This document shows, in pieces, positions 15,765 through 23,061 of a stretch of DNA of 34,866 bases. How positions within the stretch are numbered: the stretch's first letter is position 1; each line of letters begins with the position of its first letter. The DNA is from Clostridiales bacterium (lineage in GTDB: Bacteria; Bacillota; Clostridia; Lachnospirales; Lachnospiraceae). Both the position numbers and the translations under genes were made by a program. Location of the stretch: NCBI GenBank assembly GCA_021204025.1, contig JAJQAC010000067.1, positions 1 through 34,866 of the forward strand, written 5' to 3'. The notes below the pieces were generated by a model, which made no database searches, was not told the DNA's origin, and saw only the letters and a program-made list of their open reading frames with translations.

Positions 15765-16640
15765 ATGGTTGATGTATTTAAAATTACGATTCCGGAGCTT
15801 ACCGGACGGCGCAAAAAGCGCAGAGTCTATGTGTATCTCCCGGAATTTTACGATGAGGATCCGGAGCGCCGTTATCCGGTCCTCTACATGTTTGACGGTC
15901 AGAATGTGTTCTTTGATGAGGACGCAACCTATGGTAAAAGCTGGGGAATGAAGGATTATATGGATGCGACCGGGATGCCGTTCATTATCGCGGCTGTGGA
16001 GTGCAATGACAGTCCCAATAACGGGCGTCTGCGCGAGTATGCTCCCTATTCGTTCCGGGAGGACGGAATCGGGCGCATCACGGGTAAGGGAAGGATCACA
16101 ATGGAGTGGTGGATCCATACCTTTAAACCGATGATCGATGAAAAATACCGCACGCTGCCGTTTCGGGAAACCACGTTTATCGCGGGCAGTTCGATGGGCG
16201 GACTGATGAGCGTGTATGCGCTTCTGGAATATAATCAGTATTTTTCCGGGGCTGCGGCGCTGTCTCCGTCACTCTGGACCGGACGCAGAAAGATTGAGCA
16301 GCTGATTCAGACAGCGGAGATTGATCCCAATACGGTGCTGTATATTGATTATGGAGATCTGGAGTTTGACAATCACTTTGATATGCGCAGCGCTTTCGGG
16401 CGGACGGTGAGTCTGCTGATTGCCAGAGGGATCAAAGTTACTGCCCGTATTATACCGGGAGGTACCCACTGCGAAGCAAGCTGGGAACGACAGGTTCCGT
16501 TCTTTATGAATGTATTGAGCTATGAAAAGGGAGAGGATGGTGCCGGAGACGGAGAAGAGCCGGATGAGGGATACCATGAGGACGAGGAGTATCATGAGGA
16601 TGAAGGATACTGCGAAGAGGAAGGGTATCAGGAGGATTAG
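15765..16640 (+). CDS. esterase-family alpha/beta hydrolase with acidic tail
   Basis: A 291-residue alpha/beta hydrolase of the putative-esterase (esterase D / Fes-like) family. Visible: RVYVYLPEFYDEDPERRYPVLYMFDGQN, an oxyanion region, the nucleophile elbow GSSMGG (Ser143), and the catalytic His235 in GGTHCEASW; the acidic member is probably in the YGDLEFD region. Residues 257-291 form a very acidic tail with tandem YHEDE/GYCEEEGYQED units that is not part of the fold. There is no signal peptide. The start is the ATG at 15765 with CAGGAGA upstream. It is first of three clustered genes with a second hydrolase and an ATP-grasp enzyme. Its substrate is unknown; an acyl, peptide-ester or polyphosphate-like ester are all possible. 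Confidence 0.82.
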   Translation: MVDVFKITIPELTGRRKKRRVYVYLPEFYDEDPERRYPVLYMFDGQNVFFDEDATYGKSWGMKDYMDATGMPFIIAAVECNDSPNNGRLREYAPYSFREDGIGRITGKGRITMEWWIHTFKPMIDEKYRTLPFRETTFIAGSSMGGLMSVYALLEYNQYFSGAAALSPSLWTGRRKIEQLIQTAEIDPNTVLYIDYGDLEFDNHFDMRSAFGRTVSLLIARGIKVTARIIPGGTHCEASWERQVPFFMNVLSYEKGEDGAGDGEEPDEGYHEDEEYHEDEGYCEEEGYQED

Positions 16641-16747
16641 AAAAACGGCGCGGACCGGAGCCTGAGATAGCCGGCAGGGATTTCAGGGAGTAATCCTGTG
16701 GGAATGAAAGGAAAAACGGCAGAGGAGAAGAGAAGGAGGGGAATGCA

Positions 16748-17503
16748 ATGGAAACACAATATTTTAAAGATTACAGTCCGGTTTTAAACAGGGATATGGA
16801 ATGCAAGGTTTATGGACATGCCGGTCAGCCGGTGCTGTTTATCCCTTGCCAGGACGGACGTTTTTATGATTTTGAAAATTATAAAATGACCGATTACTGG
16901 GGACCATGGATTGAGTCCGGTCAGGTGATGGTATTTTCCATCGACACGATCGACAAGGAAACCTGGTCAAATGAATTCGGCGACGCGCGTTGGCGCATCG
17001 AGCGGCATGAACAGTGGATCAGTTATATAACCGATGAGATGGTGCCGTTTATCCGGTCGATCACGAATGAATGCAATGGTACGTCCGGCGAGCCGGGGAT
17101 CATCACTTTCGGCTACAGCCTGGGTGTGACCCATGCGGTTAATCTGTATCTGCGCCGCCCGGATCTCTTCAGCGGTTGTCTGGCACTGAGCGGAATCTAT
17201 ACGGCAGAATACGGCTTCGGCGGTTACATGGACGATCTGGTCTACCTGAACTCCCCGGTACACTATCTGCCCAATATGCCGCAGGATCATCCTTATATGG
17301 ATCTGTACCGTCAGGGAAACTGCATTATCTGCTGTGGCCGCGGACCGTGGGAGCGCCCGGATACGACTTATCAGCTGCGGGATATCATGCGCAGCAAAGA
17401 CATCCCGGCCTGGGTCGATTTATGGGGGTATGACTGCGCACACGACTGGCCGTGGTGGTATAAACAGGTGACATACTTTGTACCGTATTTACTGAAGAGA
17501 TAA
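16748..17503 (+). CDS. second alpha/beta hydrolase (esterase-like)
   Basis: A 251-residue alpha/beta hydrolase. It has GYSLGV with Ser124 as nucleophile, an early VLFIPCQDGRFYDFEN segment and a terminal YDCAHDWPWW carrying His232, all typical of a family annotated only as esterase. There is no signal peptide. The ribosome site AGGAGGGG is very strong, and the gap from the preceding esterase is 107 bases without a promoter or terminator that I can see. Together with the preceding hydrolase and the following ATP-grasp gene it suggests a small pathway. It is related in fold but not closely in sequence to its neighbour. Confidence 0.8.
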   Translation: METQYFKDYSPVLNRDMECKVYGHAGQPVLFIPCQDGRFYDFENYKMTDYWGPWIESGQVMVFSIDTIDKETWSNEFGDARWRIERHEQWISYITDEMVPFIRSITNECNGTSGEPGIITFGYSLGVTHAVNLYLRRPDLFSGCLALSGIYTAEYGFGGYMDDLVYLNSPVHYLPNMPQDHPYMDLYRQGNCIICCGRGPWERPDTTYQLRDIMRSKDIPAWVDLWGYDCAHDWPWWYKQVTYFVPYLLKR

Positions 17504-17532
17504 TTTGTACTTTGGATTGCAGCCAATATCGG

Positions 17533-17553
17533 AGTCCGTCTCACGGACGGACT
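17533..17553 (+). other. hairpin upstream of the ATP-grasp gene
   Basis: AGTCCGTC (17533-17540) pairs with GACGGACT (17546-17553) around a 5-base loop; an alternative pairing GTCCGT/ACGGAC overlaps it. It is followed by A-rich rather than T-rich DNA, so it is not a simple terminator. It could be an mRNA processing or stability element between two genes of the cluster. Confidence 0.55.
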
Positions 17554-17611
17554 GAAAAATAAAATTCAGAAGGGTAAATTAAAATTAAAATACAAAAATG
17601 GGAGGACAATC

Positions 17612-18811
17612 ATGAAAAATTTTATCTTCATCTCACCGAATTTCCCGACCAACTACTGGCAGTTCTGCCGGGAATTAAAAAACAATGGTCTGAACGTACT
17701 GGGTATCGGCGATCAGCCGTATGACGAACTCAGCCAGGAACTGAAAGACAGCCTGAATGAATATTATAAAGTAGGCAGTCTGGAAAATTATGATGAAGTA
17801 TACCGCGCGGTAGCGTTTCTGACGTTCAAGCACGGCCGCATCGACTGGCTGGAGTCCAACAACGAATACTGGCTGGAGCGAGATGCGAGACTGCGTACGG
17901 ATTTTCACATCACGAGCGGATTCCAGACAAGCGATATGCCGCGGATTAAATACAAATCTAAAATGAAGGAATATTATGAGCAGGCCGGTATCCCGACTGC
18001 CCGCTATTATATCGTAGAAGATCTGAAAGGCTGCCAGGCGTTTATCCGTAAGGTCAGCTATCCGGTTGTCGCCAAGCCGGACAACGGCGTGGGAGCGTCC
18101 GATACCTGGAAGATCGAAGACGAAGCACAGCTGCAGAACTTTATGGAAAAGCGCATGGAGGGCGTTACCTACATTATGGAGGAATTCATCCATGCGGAAG
18201 TCAACTCCTATGACGCGATCATTGATTCCAAGGGCAATCCGATTTTTGAGACCGGCAATGTAAGCCCGATTTCGATCATGGACATCGTGAATAACAATGA
18301 TAATTCGATTTATTATATTGTAAAGAAGCTGCCGGCAGATACGAAGAAGCAGGGACGCGCGACGGTTAAGAGCTTTGGCGTGAAGAGCCGTTTCGTGCAT
18401 TTCGAGTTCTTCCGTCTGACCGAAGATCAGGAGGGCATGGGAAAGAAGGGAGACGTGGTAGCGCTGGAGGTCAATATGCGTCCGTGCGGAGGATTCTCTC
18501 CGGATATGATGAATTTTGCGAACAGCACCAATGTCTACAAGATCTGGGCGGATATGATTGCCTATGATAAATCTACGCTGACGTCCGCTGACGAACATTT
18601 CTTCTGCGGTTTCGCCGGTCTGCGTGATGGCAAGAATTTTGTGATGAGTCACGAGGATATCATGAAAAAATATGGCGCAAATATGAAGATGACCGGTCGG
18701 ATGCCGGATGCTCTTGCCGGAGCGATGGGCAACCAGATCTATATCGCGAATTTCTCGACTCAGAAGCAGCTGGATAAGTTTTATGCTGATGTTCTGGCAA
18801 CGAAAGACTGA
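17612..18811 (+). CDS. ATP-grasp ligase of unknown substrate
   Basis: A 399-residue ATP-grasp enzyme of the carboxylate-amine/thiol ligase superfamily. It has an N-terminal pre-ATP-grasp Rossmann-like region (1-110), the central lysine in PVVAKPDNGVGAS (Lys155) with its Gly-rich loop, IMEEFIHAEV (Glu190-191), and the metal-binding ALEVNMRPCGGF (Glu286, Asn288). There is no peptide-carrier or biotin-carrier domain. It belongs to no named pathway that I can recognise. A strong GGGAGG site precedes the ATG at 17612. It is the last gene of a cluster with two serine hydrolases, so it may build an amide or ester conjugate that the hydrolases process; that is inference. It is followed by a structured, terminator-rich region. 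Confidence 0.85.
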   Translation: MKNFIFISPNFPTNYWQFCRELKNNGLNVLGIGDQPYDELSQELKDSLNEYYKVGSLENYDEVYRAVAFLTFKHGRIDWLESNNEYWLERDARLRTDFHITSGFQTSDMPRIKYKSKMKEYYEQAGIPTARYYIVEDLKGCQAFIRKVSYPVVAKPDNGVGASDTWKIEDEAQLQNFMEKRMEGVTYIMEEFIHAEVNSYDAIIDSKGNPIFETGNVSPISIMDIVNNNDNSIYYIVKKLPADTKKQGRATVKSFGVKSRFVHFEFFRLTEDQEGMGKKGDVVALEVNMRPCGGFSPDMMNFANSTNVYKIWADMIAYDKSTLTSADEHFFCGFAGLRDGKNFVMSHEDIMKKYGANMKMTGRMPDALAGAMGNQIYIANFSTQKQLDKFYADVLATKD

Positions 18812-18906
18812 GAAAACAGGAAAAGGGAGACGTTCATAAACTGTTCAAAAAATTCAAAATAAGTTTACATGAGAATCATGATTTTTTCATGTTTCCTGTA
18901 TATACT

Positions 18907-19060
18907 AAGACCATAGACAACAAACAAGTTGTTCTAAGAGTTGCCAGAATTTTTTTTCATAATACCTGAGCTGATATCGAGAAACGTTATCAGCTCTCCT
19001 CCCTTTAACCTCTTTATAAAATGAAAAAAGGAACTGTCCTGAGCGGCAGTTCTTTTTTTG
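18907..19060 (+). ncRNA. candidate structured small RNA or long 3' UTR
   Basis: The 395-base gap after the ATP-grasp gene has no plausible ORF. A TATACT box at 18901-18906 could start a transcript, although no good -35 is seen; an inverted repeat ACATGA (18867-18872)/TCATGT (18887-18892) lies just before it. The region then holds a strong hairpin GAGCTGATA (18968-18976)/TATCAGCTC (18988-18996), directly followed by a single-stranded CU-rich run CTCCTCCCTTTAACC complementary to Shine-Dalgarno sequences, and a terminator ending at 19060. Hairpin, anti-SD tail and terminator are typical of Firmicute small RNAs. It could equally be the 3' end of the upstream mRNA. Confidence 0.4.
19024..19060 (+). 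terminator. terminator 1 after the ATP-grasp cluster
   Basis: GAACTG (19031-19036) pairs with CAGTTC (19047-19052), extended by an A-run before and a seven-T run after. The symmetric A/T flanks make it usable in both directions. Confidence 0.8.
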
Positions 19061-19104
19061 CCTGAGCATACGAAAGGAGCTGCCAGTGGCAGGTCCTGTA
19101 GTTG

Positions 19105-19142
19105 TCCCATAGGAAAATACGTCCTATGGGATTTCTTTTTTA
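19105..19142 (+). terminator. terminator 2 before the amidohydrolase gene
   Basis: A perfect 10-bp stem TCCCATAGGA (19105-19114)/TCCTATGGGA (19122-19131), 7-base loop, then TTTCTTTTTT. It is the second strong terminator within 100 bases. The short stretch between the two (19061-19104) contains only a CTGCCA/TGGCAG palindrome. Confidence 0.85.
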
Positions 19143-19143
19143 T

Positions 19144-19172
19144 TTGACTTATCAGGGATGGTTGTTTAAAAT
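19144..19172 (+). promoter_or_regulatory. promoter of the amidohydrolase gene
   Basis: TTGACT (19144-19149), 17 bases, TAAAAT (19167-19172). It begins directly after the T-run of terminator 2. Confidence 0.7.
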
Positions 19173-19227
19173 ATTCATAAACGATATGTGATCATATCAA
19201 TTTTGGGTGATAACAGGAGAATATTTC

Positions 19228-20418
19228 ATGAGAATAATCTTTAAGAATGCAAATATTGTGGATGTGATCGGAGAGACGACGATCAGGGACGGGGCTGTCC
19301 TGGTCGAGGACGGCATGATCAGGGAGGTCGGCAGTTCGGTTACTGTGCCGCAGGACGCGGAGGTCATCGATATCGGAGGCAGAACCTTGCTCCCGGGTAT
19401 TTTTAACTGTCATGTTCATTCCTGTTCAGACGCGGGAAACGGACGGCGCGAGACAATCAGCGATGCCGCTACAACAATCCGGGCGATTCATAATCTGCGG
19501 ACGCTGTTAAATTCCGGGGTTACTTATATCCGCGATGCAGGTTCTCCGAATTATATTGATATTGACCTGCATGAAGCACAGCAGAAGGGGACAATCCTTG
19601 CTCCCCAGATGCAGACTGCCGGTAAATGTATCTGCATGACCGGTGGGCACGGATACGCGACCGGACGGGAGGCGGACGGACCGGATGACTGCCGTAAGGC
19701 CGCGCGAGAACAATTGAAAGCAGGCGCAAACTGGATCAAAGTGATGGCGACCGGAGGTGTTATGATGAAGGGTGTGGAACCTGGCTCTGCGCAGCTGACG
19801 GAAGACAAACTACGTGCGGCGATTGAGGAAGCGCATAAAGCGGGGGCAAAGGCATTTACTCATGCTCAGGGGATGGAGGGAATCAAAAACGCGCTCCGCG
19901 CCGGTGTGGATTCCATCGAGCATGGTTTCTTTATGGATGACTGGTGCTTTGATTATATGAAAGAGCATCAGGTGTTTTACGTGCCGACGCTGGCTGCTCC
20001 TTACTGGATCAAGGTCAACGGAACAGCGGCGGGGATTCCCGATTATATGGTGAGAAAGGTGGAAAATACCATTGACGCCCATCAGGATACGTTCCGCCGC
20101 GCCCACCGGGCAGGGGTTAAAATTGCTCTGGGAACAGATGCCGGAACACCGTTTAACCGTTATGATATGACGTGTTATGAGTGTGTTCTTATGGTTGAAA
20201 ATGGCATGACTCCTATGGAAGCGATCCAGTGCGGGACGATTCATGCCGCAGAACTTCTGTCTGTGGCGGATACGCATGGCTCGATCACGCCGGGGAAAAA
20301 GGCGGACTTCGCGGTCTTTGAGAAAGATCCGCTGGAGGATATCCACGCGCTTCTGGATTGTTCCATGACGGTACTTGGCGGGAAAGTCGTGTTTGATAAA
20401 TTTTCGTGCTTGACTTAA
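19228..20418 (+). CDS. metal-dependent amidohydrolase (imidazolonepropionase/prolidase-like)
   Basis: A 396-residue amidohydrolase-superfamily TIM-barrel enzyme. Metal-site landmarks: HVH near residue 65 (LPGIFNCHVHS), Lys in ANWIKVMATGG, His in THAQG and SIEHG, and Asp in ALGTDAGTPF. The C-terminal beta domain ends GKKADFAVFEKDPLEDI. The overall pattern matches cytoplasmic Xaa-Pro dipeptidase / imidazolonepropionase-like proteins, many of uncertain substrate. The frame extends to 19207, but AGGAGA at 19215-19220 sets the ATG at 19228. It may be co-transcribed with the transketolase genes 71 bases downstream, since no terminator is seen between them. Confidence 0.87.
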   Translation: MRIIFKNANIVDVIGETTIRDGAVLVEDGMIREVGSSVTVPQDAEVIDIGGRTLLPGIFNCHVHSCSDAGNGRRETISDAATTIRAIHNLRTLLNSGVTYIRDAGSPNYIDIDLHEAQQKGTILAPQMQTAGKCICMTGGHGYATGREADGPDDCRKAAREQLKAGANWIKVMATGGVMMKGVEPGSAQLTEDKLRAAIEEAHKAGAKAFTHAQGMEGIKNALRAGVDSIEHGFFMDDWCFDYMKEHQVFYVPTLAAPYWIKVNGTAAGIPDYMVRKVENTIDAHQDTFRRAHRAGVKIALGTDAGTPFNRYDMTCYECVLMVENGMTPMEAIQCGTIHAAELLSVADTHGSITPGKKADFAVFEKDPLEDIHALLDCSMTVLGGKVVFDKFSCLT

Positions 20419-20489
20419 GAAAGAGAACTTAGTATCATGGTGTTTGGGCTAAAGAGAAAAACTTTTCCCAGATGAAAGGATAAAACACG

Positions 20490-21332
20490 ATGATGACGAT
20501 ATCAGATCTGCAGAAGACTGCAGTCGAGGTGAGAAAAAGTATTATAGAGAGCCTGCACAGCGCCAGATCCGGTCATCCGGGCGGTTCCTTATCGGCCGCG
20601 GATGTGCTGACGTACCTTTATTTTGAAGAATTGAACATAGACCCGAAGGAGCCGGATAAACCGGATCGGGACCGCTTTGTGTTGTCAAAGGGGCATGCGG
20701 CTCCGGCATTGTACGCGGTGCTGGCTTATCGGGGCTTTTTCCCGGTGGAGGAACTGGCCACGCTGCGTCATCTGGGGACGCGTCTGCAGGGACATCCCAG
20801 CATGAAGCATACGCCGGGGGTCGATATGTCAACCGGATCGCTGGGACAGGGGATTTCCGCCGCATGTGGGATGGCGCTGGCGGCGAAGATCAGCGGAGAT
20901 GCTTATCGTGTTTACGCCCTGTTGGGAGACGGAGAACTCGAGGAAGGGCAGGTCTGGGAGGCATTTATGTTCGCAAGCGCCAAAAACCTGGACAATCTGA
21001 CTGTTATTGTGGACAACAATAACCTTCAGATCGACGGCGCATTGGAAGAAGTCAATTCACCTTATCCGATTGATCAGAAATTTGAGGCATTTGGCTTTTG
21101 TGTCATCCATGTGGAGGATGGTAATGATATGAACCAGCTTCGCGAAGCGTTCCGTAAGGCAAAGGAGCCGACAGGGAAACCGGTGGCGATCCTGTTAAAG
21201 ACCGTAAAAGGAAACGGAGTTTCATTTATGGAAAATAAAGCGGACTGGCATGGAAAGGCTCCGAAAGACGCGGAGTATGAGGCCGCGATGCGAGAACTTA
21301 CAGAAGCAGGTGAGAGATTATGTCAGATGTAA
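20490..21332 (+). CDS. transketolase, N-terminal subunit
   Basis: A 280-residue TPP-binding half of a split transketolase. Visible: SGHPGGSLSAAD, KGHAAPALYAVL, GSLGQGIS, and the TPP/Mg motif GDGELEEGQVWEAFMFAS...NNN, with DWHGKAPKD near the end. The second half is the next gene, whose ATG lies 13 bases inside this one, so the two are translationally coupled and act as a heteromer. Split transketolases are common in Clostridia. They interconvert pentose, hexose and triose phosphates, though close homologues can act as 1-deoxy-sugar synthases. GAAAGGA at 20474-20480 supports the ATG at 20490. Confidence 0.92.
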   Translation: MMTISDLQKTAVEVRKSIIESLHSARSGHPGGSLSAADVLTYLYFEELNIDPKEPDKPDRDRFVLSKGHAAPALYAVLAYRGFFPVEELATLRHLGTRLQGHPSMKHTPGVDMSTGSLGQGISAACGMALAAKISGDAYRVYALLGDGELEEGQVWEAFMFASAKNLDNLTVIVDNNNLQIDGALEEVNSPYPIDQKFEAFGFCVIHVEDGNDMNQLREAFRKAKEPTGKPVAILLKTVKGNGVSFMENKADWHGKAPKDAEYEAAMRELTEAGERLCQM

Positions 21333-22258
21333 AAAAGATTGCTACCCGTGACAGTTATGGACGGACACTGGCGGAGCTTGGCGCGGAGTATGATAACCTG
21401 GTCGTGCTGGACGCGGATCTGGCCGTATCGACAAAGACGGAACTTTTCCGGAAAGCATATCCGGAGCGGCATATTAACTGTGGGATTGCCGAGGCCAATA
21501 TGATCGGTATCGCGGCCGGACTGGCTGCGGCCGGTAAGATCCCATTTGCCAGCACGTTCGCAATGTTTGGCGCGGGACGCGCGTTTGAACAGATCCGCAG
21601 TTCGGTGGGTTATCCGCACCTGAATGTCAAAATCGCTCTGACTCACGCAGGTATCTCTGTGGGTGAAGATGGTGCCAGCCATCAGGCGCTGGAAGATATC
21701 GCGCTGATGCGGACGATTCCCGGCATGGTGATTATCAATCCCGCGGATGATATTGAGGCATGTGCGGCGGTCCGGGCGGCCGCGGCGTATGTGGGTCCGG
21801 TGTATCTGCGTTTTGGCAGACTGGCGGTGCCGGTCATCAATGACCGGGAGGATTATCGGTTTGAAATCGGCAGGGGCGTGACGTTAAAAGACGGCGACGA
21901 CCTTACCATCGTTGCGACCGGCCTGTGCGTGGCCGGTGCGTTGGAGGCAGCCACGCAGCTGGAAACCGAAGGTATCCACGCGCGGGTGATTAACATCCAT
22001 ACGATCAAACCACTGGATGAGGAACTGATCGCAAAAGCGGCGCGGGAGACCGGCCGCATCGTTACCGTGGAGGAACATTCCATGATCGGAGGACTGGGCG
22101 GTGCAGTGTGCGAATTTTTGTGTGAGCATGAGCCGACACCGGTGAAGCGCATCGGTATGCGTGATGTATTTGGAGAGTCCGGTTCTGCAGCGGATCTTTT
22201 AAAGAAATATGAGCTGGATGGAGCCGGAATCTACCGGCAGGTCAGGAACTGGATCTAG
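21320..22258 (+). CDS. transketolase, C-terminal subunit
   Basis: A 312-residue subunit with the pyrimidine-binding and C-terminal domains. Markers: VLDADLAVSTKT, the catalytic Glu in CGIAEANMIGIAAG, FAMFGAGRAFEQIRSSV, THAGISVGEDGASHQ, and the C-terminal EEHSMIGGLGGAVCE...RIGMRDVFGESG. The start codon overlaps the N-subunit gene. The gene is followed by hairpin element copy 3, which may serve as its terminator. Confidence 0.92.
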   Translation: MSDVKKIATRDSYGRTLAELGAEYDNLVVLDADLAVSTKTELFRKAYPERHINCGIAEANMIGIAAGLAAAGKIPFASTFAMFGAGRAFEQIRSSVGYPHLNVKIALTHAGISVGEDGASHQALEDIALMRTIPGMVIINPADDIEACAAVRAAAAYVGPVYLRFGRLAVPVINDREDYRFEIGRGVTLKDGDDLTIVATGLCVAGALEAATQLETEGIHARVINIHTIKPLDEELIAKAARETGRIVTVEEHSMIGGLGGAVCEFLCEHEPTPVKRIGMRDVFGESGSAADLLKKYELDGAGIYRQVRNWI

Positions 22259-22285
22259 CGAATGAATGATTAGTTTATCAGAGAA

Positions 22286-22353
22286 GTAGTACCTGAGAAG
22301 AAAAAATATCCGCAGAGGATATTTTTTCTTCTCAGGTGTGGACACTTGTCAAT
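22286..22353. repeat. palindromic hairpin element, copy 3 (minimal form)
   Basis: Perfect 21-bp arms (22291-22311 with 22317-22337) close a 5-base loop GCAGA. It begins GTAGTACCTGA and ends GGACACTTGTCAAT, matching the ends of copies 1 and 2, and retains the left internal motif CCGCAGAGGA. It lacks the whole central module, as if the inner stem had been deleted precisely. The arm sequence differs again from the other copies, and the conserved CCCTGA tip is changed to ACCTGA with the matching change TCAGGT on the other side, i.e. a compensatory pair. The arm includes a run of six T, so it may also terminate transketolase transcription. Confidence 0.8.
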
Positions 22354-22372
22354 ACAACAGAGGAGACCTTTT

Positions 22373-22885
22373 ATGCAGATCACACTGGAACCGGCTCAGA
22401 TGGATGAGCTGGAGGCTTGTTATGGGATGATTGAGTCCGGAAGAAAATTTCAAAGAGAACAGGGCTTCCAACAGTGGCCGGATCATTATCCGAATATGGA
22501 TACGGTTAGCCAGGATATCCGGGAACACAAAGGATATGTGCTGAAGGCAGATGGCGGGATTGCCGGTTATCTGTGCATTACATTTGACGGAGAGCCGGCT
22601 TATGATCAGATTGAAGGCGTATGGCAGACAGAGATGCCATACGCGGTGATTCACCGGATGGCGATTGGCGGCGCGTACCGCGGGCAGGGGTTTGCCGGTA
22701 TCGCATTTCGATTGATAGAAGAAATATGCGATGCAAATCATATTACGGGAATACGGATTGACACAGATTTCCCCAATAAGCGAATGCAGCATGTATTGGA
22801 GAAATATGGTTTTCATTATCGCGGCGTGGTTGATTATCAGGGGTACGGGAAGCGGCTCGCGTATGACAAGATGATTGGCAGATAA
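22373..22885 (+). CDS. GNAT-family acetyltransferase
   Basis: A 170-residue single-domain GNAT protein. Visible: IAGYLCITFDGEPAY, MAIGGAYRGQGFAGIAFRLIEE (acetyl-CoA loop RGQGFA) and RIDTDFPNKRMQHVLEKYGF. The substrate is unknown. The open frame begins at 22346 inside the repeat, but AGGAGA (22361-22366) with six-base spacing fixes the ATG at 22373, immediately outside hairpin element copy 3. A long terminator-like hairpin follows. Confidence 0.85.
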   Translation: MQITLEPAQMDELEACYGMIESGRKFQREQGFQQWPDHYPNMDTVSQDIREHKGYVLKADGGIAGYLCITFDGEPAYDQIEGVWQTEMPYAVIHRMAIGGAYRGQGFAGIAFRLIEEICDANHITGIRIDTDFPNKRMQHVLEKYGFHYRGVVDYQGYGKRLAYDKMIGR

Positions 22886-22886
22886 G

Positions 22887-22956
22887 TATTTCAGGCGGTG
22901 TATATGGTACGGCGGCAGTCGGTATCGGTGTACACTGCCTGAAATATTTTTGTTTT
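22887..22956 (+). terminator. terminator after the GNAT gene
   Basis: TATTTCAGGC (22887-22896) pairs with GCCTGAAATA (22937-22946), with further inner GTGTA/TACAC pairing, followed by TTTTTGTTTTT. The large inner loop is GC-rich and repetitive. Confidence 0.75.
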
Positions 22957-23001
22957 TAACTGAGATTTTATGATAGCAGGTTCCTGATTTTTACATGACT
23001 T

Positions 23002-23010
23002 TGTTAGAAT
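23002..23010 (+). promoter_or_regulatory. possible extended -10 promoter of the ABC importer operon
   Basis: TGTTAGAAT gives a TAGAAT hexamer with an extended TG motif 51 bases before the first ATG. No good -35 is seen. No iron box, riboswitch or other operator is recognised upstream. Confidence 0.4.
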
Positions 23011-23061
23011 CATTCAAACAGATGAAATAACATGGATTTGTATGGAAGGAGTGACAGGGTT

